Source: Phascolarctobacterium sp. (lineage in GTDB: Bacteria > Bacillota > Negativicutes > Acidaminococcales > Acidaminococcaceae). From it: a stretch of 6,795 bases of DNA. The position numbers were made by a program, and so were the translations under genes. The stretch spans positions 1 to 6,795 of the forward strand of contig JAIHZV010000061.1 of the NCBI GenBank assembly GCA_022718015.1. Reading direction: 5' to 3'. Under the pieces are notes generated by a model. That model saw only the letters and a list, made by a program, of their open reading frames with translations. It was not told the origin of the DNA and ran no database searches. Below are positions 1 to 6,288 of the stretch, one piece after another. The stretch's first letter is position 1; each line of letters begins with the position of its first letter.

Positions 1-3000
1 TGCGGTATCTTGTAGGAAATATCCTCATGGCTTTCTTTAAAGCTTGTTTCAAAAATCTCTTTCTTGTTGACAAGATTCTTTGCCTTAATACTGATATTGC
101 CTTCACTTTCTATATCAGAGGAACGGTTAAGCACAGTATCTTCCGCAGTCAAAGACAAATCACCTACAGCATTAATCAGCGAACCCTGCTTGACACCAGC
201 TTTATTTTGGTTAGTAATATTGTTGGCAGAAATTGTGCCACTGCCACCGATAGCAACCAAGCCATCTTCGTTGAGGAAATCGCCAATGCTGTTGATTGTC
301 AGATTCTTAGTGACAAAGATATTACCAAGGTCTTTATTTGTGAAATCGTTTGAAGTGTTTATAACAGCATTTTTACCGACACCAAAATATGCACTGTCCT
401 GATTAGTAAGACTGCCTAAATCTGCTTCCAGATTTCCTTGTACGTCAACACTTGCTTTACTGCTGCGCATTGTGTCAGCAGTTATTTTCGCATCCCCGCC
501 GGTATGTAAATTAGCCAGGTTGCTGTTCAGCAGCATGCCTGCTTTTATTTCCCCATCGCCGGAAACATAAATATTGGCATAATTATTATTCAACGTATTG
601 CTTGCTTCTAACTGCAGGCTGCCCTTGCTGACAAAAGCGCCTTTATTAGTATTGCTGAAATCCGTCGTCGTAATTTTTGTCAGTGCGCTGCTGCCATCCG
701 CACTGATTGTTGCACCGTCATTAGCAAATTTATTAGCAACAGCAAGCGTACCATTTCGCCCATAGTTAACCAGGGCAGTATCCTGATTTATAAAATCAGC
801 TGCCCTCACGTCTAAATCATTGCCTGCTAAGATGATAGATTTATTATTACTAATAGACGCAGCAATATTGATATCCGCATCATTTCCGGCAGAAAGCAAG
901 CTGTTATTGGTATTAGATAATTTTGCAGCAGAAACTTTTAGAGCCTCGCCAGCTTTCAATGTAGCTTTATCCTGCTCCACATCACCACTTACTGTAGCTG
1001 TTAAATTTTTCTTTGCCTCAATATAACCCAAATTGCTGTTTTTAAGTAAACCAGCATTTATCTGCATATTTTCTGTTGCAGCAATCTTACTGGTGTTCTG
1101 CAGCAATCCATCTGCACTGATATGCAATTCATTTGCATACAATTCACTCTTGTCTGCCTGTAGATTGTTTGTAAAAGCATCCAGCTGTTTAGGATTGCGC
1201 GCATTCAAGCCGTCACCGGCTATAATCATATCACCCTTATTGTTTCCAAACTTTAAATTACCGTCTGCCCAGTTTGTCACTGCGCCTGTAGAAAGAAGCA
1301 CATTATCTGTGTTGATAAAACCAAGTCCGTTAACACTTATACCATTAGCATTGGCAATGACAACGCTTGCTTTGTTGCCTGCCACCTCCAGATATCCGTT
1401 AAGAGTGCTTGCATTGCTGCTAGTAACCTCGTTTAAGATTACACGTGCACCTTTACCTGCAAGGAACATATTGCGGTCAATGTAACCACCAAGCTCAGTT
1501 TTAGTGTACTTTGTAGCATTGTTTAAAATCAGGCCTGTGGATTTAATGTTGAAGTCACTGTACAAATTACGGGAAACACCGTTGCCGTTCACTTCCGCAA
1601 TCTGCACCAAATCAACACCATTGGCAGCCTTGTCAATAATTGGTTTATATTTACCATTGGCGTTAGCATCTGCCACTAAATCTAAATCATTGTCTCTTAT
1701 CTTGTCCTTTTTCACCGTAGCCGCAACACCAGAAGCTTGCGCTATATCAGGCAAGGCAGGCGCTTTAAAATCTTCTGCCTCACGCGGGGCTTCAGGGTTC
1801 GGCGTCGCAGGTATTACCGGTTTATCAGGATTAATCTCTGTAATGCTTACACCTATAGTATTATTAATGTTACCATCTGCGCCAATAGTATAAATATTAT
1901 TCTTGTTTAAAGTAACCTTATCTGCTTGAACATTTACGCTACTTTTTGCACCTATAGAGCCACTGCCACTAAGAATACAACTAGCAGAAACACGTGCTTC
2001 GCCACTGCTATGCATATATCCGTCATTGTTTATAGCTTTAGCACTGGCTACATGCAATATACTTGATGCATTGATGTTGCCACTGTTTGCAATTTCATCA
2101 GCAGTAATCCTTAACGTTGCAGCGTCCTGCAAAAATTTCGGATTTTCCTCTTCCTCTTCTGCAGTGTAAGCTGCACCTGCTTCCAAGGTACCACTGTTGG
2201 TCAGCTTGCCGCCAACAGTCAGCGTAATATCCTTTTGTGCTGTTATAACGCTGCTGTTTTCAATGTCTTCTGTACTGCTGACCATCACGTTGCCATCGGA
2301 GGTAAGAGATGTGTAATCCTTATTCGATAATCCGTCCGCAGTATTATTGCTACCAGCGTTTTTAGTAAAGACAATCCTGCCGTCATTGGTAATGCTTAAA
2401 TTCTCCTGCGCTTTCAGGTTGCCGCCAATATTCATGCCCAGTCCTTTTTCCGTACCTACAAGCATAATCCTACCGGCATACATACCACCCAATGTAGCCA
2501 CATCAAGTGCCACTTGTGGCTTTTCCGCAGTCGCAGTTGTTTTATGGACTTCTAACGAGCCATCTGTATTGTATTTTACCTCATTGCTGCCTGCGACAAC
2601 ATTTATCGCCTCATTTGCCCAAAGCTCATCATTAATTTTTATCGCACGGGCCATAATATCTAATTTATCAGGTCTGTAATCCGTGCGTTGGTCTTCTGGT
2701 AAGCCAGCATTTTGGATATCTATCGTACCTTTTGCAACAGAAAAGCCATTTAATTGACCGTCAGCACCCCAATCAGGCACACCTGTAGTAAGCGTAGCTC
2801 TGCCTACATTGATAAAGCCAAAGCCCTTGCCGACAATGCCGTTGGGATTGGCAATTACTAAATCAGCTTTTGTACCGGCAATCTCCAGCATACCGTTCAG
2901 ATTCGTTTTACCTGTACCTGTTACTTCAGTAAGAATCAGCTTTGCTGCATTTCCCTGCAAATTAACGTTAGCGTTCAATACTCCTGCTAAGTGAGAATTG

Positions 3001-3245
3001 TACTGCGCACTTCCTGTATGGTTGTTGAAGACAATACCATTGCCAGCCACATTGAAATCAGTAAATTTATTATGTGATAGGCCATTACTGTCCGGTTTCA
3101 CTATATTGATTATATTACCGTTTACATTCGCTCCACCTGCTTCTGCAGTAACCGCTGCATAACAAGGCATAACTGCCTGCATCTGCAATGATAAAGCAAT
3201 AGCCAAAGCCAAAAATTTCTTTCTGTTCTTACCCAAATTCCCCAT
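1..3245 (-). CDS. TpsA: filamentous haemagglutinin-like exoprotein, two-partner secretion family (C-terminus beyond window)
   Basis: One frame stays open from the ATG at 3245 to the window edge (1081 codons, no stop), so this is only the N-terminal part of a large surface or secreted protein. Residues 1-30 are a Sec signal peptide: basic GKNRKK, then the hydrophobic run FLALAIALSLQMQAVMP, then a CYA-A cleavage site. A canonical TPS domain follows (about 40-215), with SHN at 57-59, FTDFNV, NPNG at 133-136 and LDIMARAIKIN. GGMYAG at 253-258 is another segment typical of FHA proteins. After beta-rich sequence and a Pro-rich linker (about 469-530), a second TPS-like module occupies about 541-690. 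From about 700 onward are short pseudo-repeats rich in N, G, A and S, as expected of an FHA beta-helix. The segment near the window edge (NKKEIFETSF) also looks FHA/CdiA-like. The start is supported by GGAGGG six bases or fewer upstream. The partner tpsB is 35 bp upstream, so the two are probably cotranscribed. The role (adhesin, or contact-dependent inhibition toxin carrier) cannot be decided without the C-terminus. Confidence 0.93.
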   Translation of the reverse strand, partial: MGNLGKNRKKFLALAIALSLQMQAVMPCYAAVTAEAGGANVNGNIINIVKPDSNGLSHNKFTDFNVAGNGIVFNNHTGSAQYNSHLAGVLNANVNLQGNAAKLILTEVTGTGKTNLNGMLEIAGTKADLVIANPNGIVGKGFGFINVGRATLTTGVPDWGADGQLNGFSVAKGTIDIQNAGLPEDQRTDYRPDKLDIMARAIKINDELWANEAINVVAGSNEVKYNTDGSLEVHKTTATAEKPQVALDVATLGGMYAGRIMLVGTEKGLGMNIGGNLKAQENLSITNDGRIVFTKNAGSNNTADGLSNKDYTSLTSDGNVMVSSTEDIENSSVITAQKDITLTVGGKLTNSGTLEAGAAYTAEEEEENPKFLQDAATLRITADEIANSGNINASSILHVASAKAINNDGYMHSSGEARVSASCILSGSGSIGAKSSVNVQADKVTLNKNNIYTIGADGNINNTIGVSITEINPDKPVIPATPNPEAPREAEDFKAPALPDIAQASGVAATVKKDKIRDNDLDLVADANANGKYKPIIDKAANGVDLVQIAEVNGNGVSRNLYSDFNIKSTGLILNNATKYTKTELGGYIDRNMFLAGKGARVILNEVTSSNASTLNGYLEVAGNKASVVIANANGISVNGLGFINTDNVLLSTGAVTNWADGNLKFGNNKGDMIIAGDGLNARNPKQLDAFTNNLQADKSELYANELHISADGLLQNTSKIAATENMQINAGLLKNSNLGYIEAKKNLTATVSGDVEQDKATLKAGEALKVSAAKLSNTNNSLLSAGNDADINIAASISNNKSIILAGNDLDVRAADFINQDTALVNYGRNGTLAVANKFANDGATISADGSSALTKITTTDFSNTNKGAFVSKGSLQLEASNTLNNNYANIYVSGDGEIKAGMLLNSNLANLHTGGDAKITADTMRSSKASVDVQGNLEADLGSLTNQDSAYFGVGKNAVINTSNDFTNKDLGNIFVTKNLTINSIGDFLNEDGLVAIGGSGTISANNITNQNKAGVKQGSLINAVGDLSLTAEDTVLNRSSDIESEGNISIKAKNLVNKKEIFETSFKESHEDISYKIP
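1176..1625 (-). other. Second, internal TPS-like domain of TpsA with NANG in place of NPNG
   Basis: This covers residues about 541-690 of TpsA. The order of landmarks repeats that of the first domain: NGVDLVQIAEVNGNGVSRN (542-560), then LYSDFNIKSTGLILNNAT, GARVILNEVTSSN, LNGYLEVAG, ASVVIANANGI and GLGFINTDNVLLSTG. The distance from the SRN serine (558) to NANG (632) is 74 residues, against 76 from SHN (57) to NPNG (133) in the first copy. The wording closely resembles CdiA/FHA-type TPS domains, so homology is clear by eye. The proline of NPNG is replaced by alanine, and the end of the module diverges (LDAFTNNLQADKSELYANELHIS). No signal peptide precedes it. Its role is unknown; it may be a fused second TpsA N-terminus kept as beta-helix or as a secretion checkpoint. 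Confidence 0.85.
1656..1841 (-). other. Pro- and charge-rich linker between the two TPS modules
   Basis: This corresponds to residues about 469-530 of TpsA. Residues 472-487 hold five prolines (NPDKPVIPATPNPEAP), followed by the charged stretch REAEDFKAPALPD and the strongly charged VKKDKIRDND. This differs from the N/G/S-rich beta-helical sequence on both sides and is probably extended or flexible. It marks a boundary between a first unit (signal peptide, TPS 1, short helix) and a second unit that starts with TPS 2. This is what would be expected if two exoprotein N-termini had been joined. The structural reading is an inference from composition only. Confidence 0.6.
2601..3128 (-). other. 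First TPS (haemagglutination activity) domain of TpsA, canonical
   Basis: This covers residues about 40-215 of TpsA. It begins right after the signal peptide, where a secretion domain must sit for its TpsB partner. Visible landmarks are INIVKPDSNGLSHN (46-59), FTDFNVAGNGIVFNN, a LILTEVTG strand, LNGMLEIAG, and the diagnostic ANPNGI motif (NPNG 133-136). Next come GFGFINVGRATLTTG and a trailing LDIMARAIKIN...LWANEAINVVAGSN block. In the family this domain folds into a short right-handed beta-helix that contacts the POTRA domains of TpsB and nucleates folding at the surface. All landmarks are present, so this copy should be the functional secretion signal. Confidence 0.9.
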
Positions 3246-3250
3246 AATAG

Positions 3251-3256
3251 CCCTCC
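3251..3256 (-). promoter_or_regulatory. Ribosome binding site of tpsA
   Basis: On the minus strand GGAGGG lies five bases before the ATG at 3245, a near-perfect Shine-Dalgarno at good spacing. It fixes this ATG as the start, which also puts the basic GKNRKK segment and hydrophobic core of the signal peptide in the expected place. The site sits inside the 35-bp gap after the tpsB stop, so tpsA is translated independently from the shared transcript. Confidence 0.8.
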
Positions 3257-3280
3257 ATCCTAAGGCTTATACCGATATCT

Positions 3281-4981
3281 TTAAATCTGTGCTGTAAGCA
3301 TCAGGCCATACGTTCTGCTGGCAGTCTTAAAGCCTTCCGGCTTCTTGACCGGATAACCAACAAATGCATCATAGCTGAACGCCCCTATTCTTCCGCGCAT
3401 ACCGATTGCACTGCCTACTAATTCCGTCCCTAATAAATATTCGGCAGATGGTCCTGATACCTTGCCATAATCCAATGCCAAATATAGCTGATGCGGTAAA
3501 TCATCTATCGGAAAACGCAGCTCATTGCGTACTACAAGGCCATCTTCTGCTGAAAGCGTCTGCTCTCCATCAAAGCCACGTACACTGTACCAGCCTCCTA
3601 TAGAAAAGAATTCACTGCCATATATTCTCTGGTCTGCCTTTTGCCCACGCATGGAAACATTATACTGCGCATCATACCCGTTTCCAAAAGGCACCGGAGC
3701 AGTATAATTAGCGCTGAACAGATACATATTGTACTGCGTTGTTGCTTCATCCGTCATACCGTCAGTAGGTCCTGCATCTGCATACCACGGCAAGCCCTTC
3801 TGCCATTTCAGCGAGGCATCTAATACGCTTGCGCCAAGATATTGCCTGTGATTTACACCGACCTGCATTGCTGTTGTCTTTTGGCGTTGCACCTCTATTT
3901 CCGTGCCGTCTATATAGCTGTGACGAGTTTTATGTACAAGACCAAGCTCAAAATCAGTCTTGCTCTTTTGGTCACGCTGCAGCAAATGATTCCAGCTGAT
4001 GCTGTCACTTGTAAATTTACCGCTGGAAACAAAAGGGTTTACTGCATATTCGACAGTCTGGTGGTAATCATTCTTGCTGTGGCTGAAAGTAAACCGCTCC
4101 TTACCGAACGGGACACTGTAGTACAAGCTGTTCGCCCTTGTTCCCTTGCGTTCACCTGATTGCGTAGCATCTTCATTCCAGCTTGCGTAAAATACATCGT
4201 TCGCTGAAAAAGGCTGCAGCAGCTGCAATGTTGCGCTCATCTGTGCCCTGCCTGTTGTCTTAGTGCCACTGTTATCTACTGAAGTCATTAAAGTCCAGGG
4301 CTTGCTGCGTTGTATATCTATAACAAGATTACTTTCACCTTCTTTACTGCCCGGCTCAATCTTGATATCTGCACTCTGCGAAGGCACATTGTTGAAATTA
4401 TCTATGGTCTGTTCTATATCACGTATATTAAGTATCGAACCTCGCTTCATGCAAACTGCATTATGCCAAGTTCCCCAGGTATTTTCATTTCTGAATTTAA
4501 TATTCCCCACAATACCAGGAACTAATGAAAAGACAAATTTACCTTTTGATAAATCCTGTTCCCCAACATAAGCTCGCGTTGTTACATATCCGCGGTTAAT
4601 GATTTCCTGGTTGATTCGTTTCAGCAATTCATTGATGCCGTTCACGCCGATTCTCTGACCATTAAACTGTGCCAGATATTCATCTATCCAAGTAAATTTA
4701 TAGCCATATTTCGGTGCATAAAGCACGAAACGTTTAATTCTAAAACTATTCTCTTCCGCTGGTAAAACAAAAGCCTCCAAACGGCTGCTTTGCTGCTGCG
4801 ATTTAGACATAGACTGACTAACGCGATGCTGCAAATCCTGTTCAGCGCGTTTGGAAGCTTGCTCCTGCTCTTTCTGAGCAATTATCTGTTGTTGTGTATC
4901 TAATTGAGCTGCACCAGCATATATAGGCAATAGAAAACCTGCTGCCAAAGCTAATGACGAAACCACCAATCCTTTTACCAC
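3281..4981 (-). CDS. TpsB: ShlB/FhaC/HecB-family outer-membrane transporter
   Basis: This 566-residue protein has the normal length and layout for TpsB, an Omp85-superfamily pore that secretes its TpsA partner. Residues 1-25 are a signal peptide (hydrophobic LVVSSLALAAGFLLPIYAGA, cleavage near AGA-A). Residues 26-70 are a Gln-rich, probably helical stretch, the place of the plug helix H1 and linker in FhaC. POTRA 1 spans about 80-156 (FRIKRFVLYAP through FSLVPG), and POTRA 2 about 157-226 (GNIKFRNENTWG through LVIDIQRSKPW). The rest is a beta-barrel beginning with the family-typical VDNSGTKTTG. The L6 motif VRGF is at 467-470, followed by the usual GLVVRNELRFPI. The start codon is GTG: an in-frame TAA lies five codons upstream and AGGTGA is at correct spacing. 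The last residue is isoleucine, not the common terminal aromatic. The gene lies just upstream of tpsA with no terminator between, so the TpsA here is the likely substrate. Confidence 0.95.
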   Translation of the reverse strand: MVKGLVVSSLALAAGFLLPIYAGAAQLDTQQQIIAQKEQEQASKRAEQDLQHRVSQSMSKSQQQSSRLEAFVLPAEENSFRIKRFVLYAPKYGYKFTWIDEYLAQFNGQRIGVNGINELLKRINQEIINRGYVTTRAYVGEQDLSKGKFVFSLVPGIVGNIKFRNENTWGTWHNAVCMKRGSILNIRDIEQTIDNFNNVPSQSADIKIEPGSKEGESNLVIDIQRSKPWTLMTSVDNSGTKTTGRAQMSATLQLLQPFSANDVFYASWNEDATQSGERKGTRANSLYYSVPFGKERFTFSHSKNDYHQTVEYAVNPFVSSGKFTSDSISWNHLLQRDQKSKTDFELGLVHKTRHSYIDGTEIEVQRQKTTAMQVGVNHRQYLGASVLDASLKWQKGLPWYADAGPTDGMTDEATTQYNMYLFSANYTAPVPFGNGYDAQYNVSMRGQKADQRIYGSEFFSIGGWYSVRGFDGEQTLSAEDGLVVRNELRFPIDDLPHQLYLALDYGKVSGPSAEYLLGTELVGSAIGMRGRIGAFSYDAFVGYPVKKPEGFKTASRTYGLMLTAQI

Positions 4982-4985
4982 AAAA

Positions 4986-4991
4986 TCACCT
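4986..4991 (-). promoter_or_regulatory. Ribosome binding site that fixes the GTG start of tpsB
   Basis: On the minus strand AGGTGA is followed by four T residues and then GTG (4981-4979). The in-frame upstream codons are TTT, GAT, GGT, GCA and then a TAA stop, so no other upstream start is possible. The next in-frame ATG is far inside the gene and would delete the signal peptide. The GTG therefore decides the N-terminus. The short spacing and GTG codon suggest moderate translation of TpsB compared with TpsA, which has ATG and GGAGGG. Confidence 0.7.
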
Positions 4992-5040
4992 GCTTAAAAT
5001 ATTTTATAATTCAAGTAACTTTAATTAAACTATTCCTAAG

Positions 5041-5053
5041 ATGATTCTATCAT
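5041..5053. promoter_or_regulatory. Perfect 13-bp palindrome over the tpsB -10 box
   Basis: ATGAT TCT ATCAT is a perfect inverted repeat with five-base arms around a three-base centre. It lies directly on the predicted -10 hexamer of the tpsB promoter. Such a position would suit a repressor site. The arms are short and the region is AT-rich, so chance is a real alternative. Confidence 0.3.
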
Positions 5054-5072
5054 AAAAACTCTGATTTGTGAA
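5044..5072 (-). promoter_or_regulatory. Predicted sigma-70 promoter of the tpsB-tpsA operon
   Basis: On the minus strand, TTCACA at 5072-5067 (five of six matches to TTGACA) and TAGAAT at 5049-5044 (five of six to TATAAT) are separated by exactly 17 bp. Transcription would begin near 5037, leaving an untranslated leader of about 55 bases before the GTG at 4981. The 182-bp gap between fic and tpsB (5163-4982) holds no other gene, and I see no convincing terminator hairpin with a T-run for fic. Some read-through from fic into tpsB is therefore possible. Confidence 0.6.
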
Positions 5073-5163
5073 TAATTTATTTTCATGAGTACTCTAAAAG
5101 TGGGAAATGATATAGATTCTTGATTATCTTTAGGTATGCAGCTTCATTATACAATCTACTATC

Positions 5164-6210
5164 TTATTTAACTCTAAAATAGCAAGTGCTTTTCCCCTTG
5201 CCCTCTTTTTGCAATTCACCAGAAAGCACCAGCTTACGCAGAGCAGCTTCAATAGAGCTGTCGCTAAGCGTAGAACAAAGCTCACGAATATCCTGCTTAT
5301 TAAAGCGTCCAATTTTATTTTCACTTGCTCTACGTACCATTTCCAGCGCAGAAAGCTTAGGCTCAATGATATTCATACGTTCTTCAAAGTCTTTATAAGC
5401 AGCAAGAATCGTCCCCAGAATATATTTTATAAATGGTATAGCATCTTCCTTCCCTTCATGCCAGCCTACTTGCGAATCAGCCAATGCTTCATAATACAAG
5501 TCCTTATTCTTGGCAATTTTAGCTTCCAAAGAGACATATTTTCCAACATAAAATCCATTTCCATACAAAAGCAAGGTGGTAAGCAAACGGCTCATTCTTC
5601 CATTGCCATCATTAAATGGATGAATACACAAAAAATCATGAATAAAAATAGGTATAGCAATAAGTGGCTCTAACTCCAAATTACCTATTACTCTATTATA
5701 TTCTTCACAGATACGCTCAAGAGCTTCCGGTGTTTCGTAAGGAGCAAGCGGTGTAAATAAAATATGCGTGCTGCCATCCGGATAAGTAGCACTGATGTAA
5801 TTTTGCACGCTCTTAGTTCTCCCTGCAAATTGGTTATTCAAATGGCTATACAAAATTTTATGAAGCTGTAAAATATAGTTTTTGGAGATGGGGATAACAT
5901 CGAAATTCTCATGTATTATATTTAATACATCACGATAGCCTGCAATTTCCTGCTCATCACGATTTCTCGGTGTTGTTTTCTCGTTTACAAGCTCACGTAT
6001 TCTAGTGCTAGTCGTAACAATGCCCTCAATCGCATTAGAAGCTTCCGTACTTTGAATTTTTGCTATTTCTACCAGCTTATTAAGCTCTTCTGGCCGTTGC
6101 TTTACAAAAAGCTCCTGTTTACCTGCCTCTTTATAAATTGCAGCTATCAAGCTCAAAATTTCTGAATCCCATTTTTGTTCTCTAATTATTGAGTAGTTAA
6201 AGCTTCTCAT
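5164..6210 (-). CDS. Fic-domain protein, class II, with C-terminal winged-helix-like segment (predicted AMP-transferase)
   Basis: This 348-residue protein is predicted to transfer AMP from ATP to a hydroxyl on a target protein. The catalytic motif is intact: HPFNDGNGR at 197-205, followed by MSR, with His197 as general base, Asp201 for metal and the GNGR phosphate-binding loop. The inhibitory helix motif (S/T-x3-E-G/N) is seen N-terminal to the Fic core as SNAIEG at 58-63, with Glu62 as the ATP-competing residue. This makes it class II and normally autoinhibited. The segment THILFTPLAPYETP (148-161) corresponds to the target-docking flap. Residues about 285-348 (ALEMVRRASENKIGRFNKQDIRELC and onward) read as a winged helix, so the protein may bind DNA. 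ATG is preceded by AAGGAGGGG at nine bases or fewer. It has its own promoter with a symmetric repeat array. No antitoxin gene is adjacent. The target is unknown. Confidence 0.92.
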   Translation of the reverse strand: MRSFNYSIIREQKWDSEILSLIAAIYKEAGKQELFVKQRPEELNKLVEIAKIQSTEASNAIEGIVTTSTRIRELVNEKTTPRNRDEQEIAGYRDVLNIIHENFDVIPISKNYILQLHKILYSHLNNQFAGRTKSVQNYISATYPDGSTHILFTPLAPYETPEALERICEEYNRVIGNLELEPLIAIPIFIHDFLCIHPFNDGNGRMSRLLTTLLLYGNGFYVGKYVSLEAKIAKNKDLYYEALADSQVGWHEGKEDAIPFIKYILGTILAAYKDFEERMNIIEPKLSALEMVRRASENKIGRFNKQDIRELCSTLSDSSIEAALRKLVLSGELQKEGKGKSTCYFRVK

Positions 6211-6217
6211 TCCCTTA

Positions 6218-6226
6218 CCCCTCCTT
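6218..6226 (-). promoter_or_regulatory. Ribosome binding site of fic
   Basis: AAGGAGGGG on the minus strand stands seven bases before the ATG at 6210 (nine from the AAGGAGG core), an almost perfect anti-16S match. It supports the chosen start. It is sandwiched between two TTCCCTTA half-sites (6210-6217 and 6230-6237), so a protein bound there could also block ribosome access or elongation. Confidence 0.75.
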
Positions 6227-6238
6227 CTATTCCCTTAA

Positions 6239-6267
6239 ATTATACCATAAAATAAGGGAATCACCAA
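6239..6267 (-). promoter_or_regulatory. Predicted sigma-70 promoter of fic
   Basis: On the minus strand a perfect -10 TATAAT occupies 6244-6239. With a 17-bp spacer, TTGGTG at 6267-6262 stands as a weak -35 (matches in the first three positions). Transcription would begin near 6232, giving a leader of only about 20 bases before the ATG at 6210, with the ribosome site inside it. One half-site of the repeat array fills the spacer and another covers the start point, so occupancy would be expected to repress. Confidence 0.65.
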
Positions 6268-6288
6268 TAGAATAAGGGAAAACCTGCC

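Larger units (their letters stand above)
6210..6280. promoter_or_regulatory. Four-site symmetric operator-like array over the fic promoter (TTCCCTTA)
   Basis: Identical 8-mers occur at 6210-6217 and 6230-6237 (TTCCCTTA), and their complement TAAGGGAA at 6253-6260 and 6273-6280. The two copies on each side are exactly 20 bp apart, about two helical turns. The whole set is symmetric about position 6245, next to the -10 box. The inner pair extends to ATTCCCTTA/TAAGGGAAT. The outer left copy touches the first base of the fic start codon. Such regular geometry points to two cooperating dimers or a tetramer of a repressor. The winged-helix end of the Fic protein is a natural but unproven candidate for self-regulation. 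Confidence 0.7.

Noticed and set aside
27..2994. Several plus-strand open frames of 60-150 codons (for example 1033-1485 and 1504-1893)
   Set aside because: They lie inside the single continuous tpsA frame on the minus strand, encode low-complexity hydrophobic peptides and lack consistent ribosome sites. They are antisense shadows.
3246..3280. Possible small hairpin (AGCC...GGCT) hiding the tpsA ribosome site
   Set aside because: It has only four or five pairs with a wobble, too weak to claim translational control.
3406..4571. Plus-strand open frames opposite tpsB, including 3842-4159 and 4263-4571
   Set aside because: They overlap a complete, well-recognised TpsB gene and show no domain or signal of their own.
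5087..5094. GAGTACTC palindrome after fic as a possible terminator
   Set aside because: The stem is too short and no T-run follows on the minus strand, so it cannot be supported as a terminator.
5130..5673. Open frames overlapping fic on both strands (minus 5130-5366, plus 5186-5398 and 5209-5673)
   Set aside because: They are embedded in the Fic coding sequence in other frames, and the Fic frame has full motif support.
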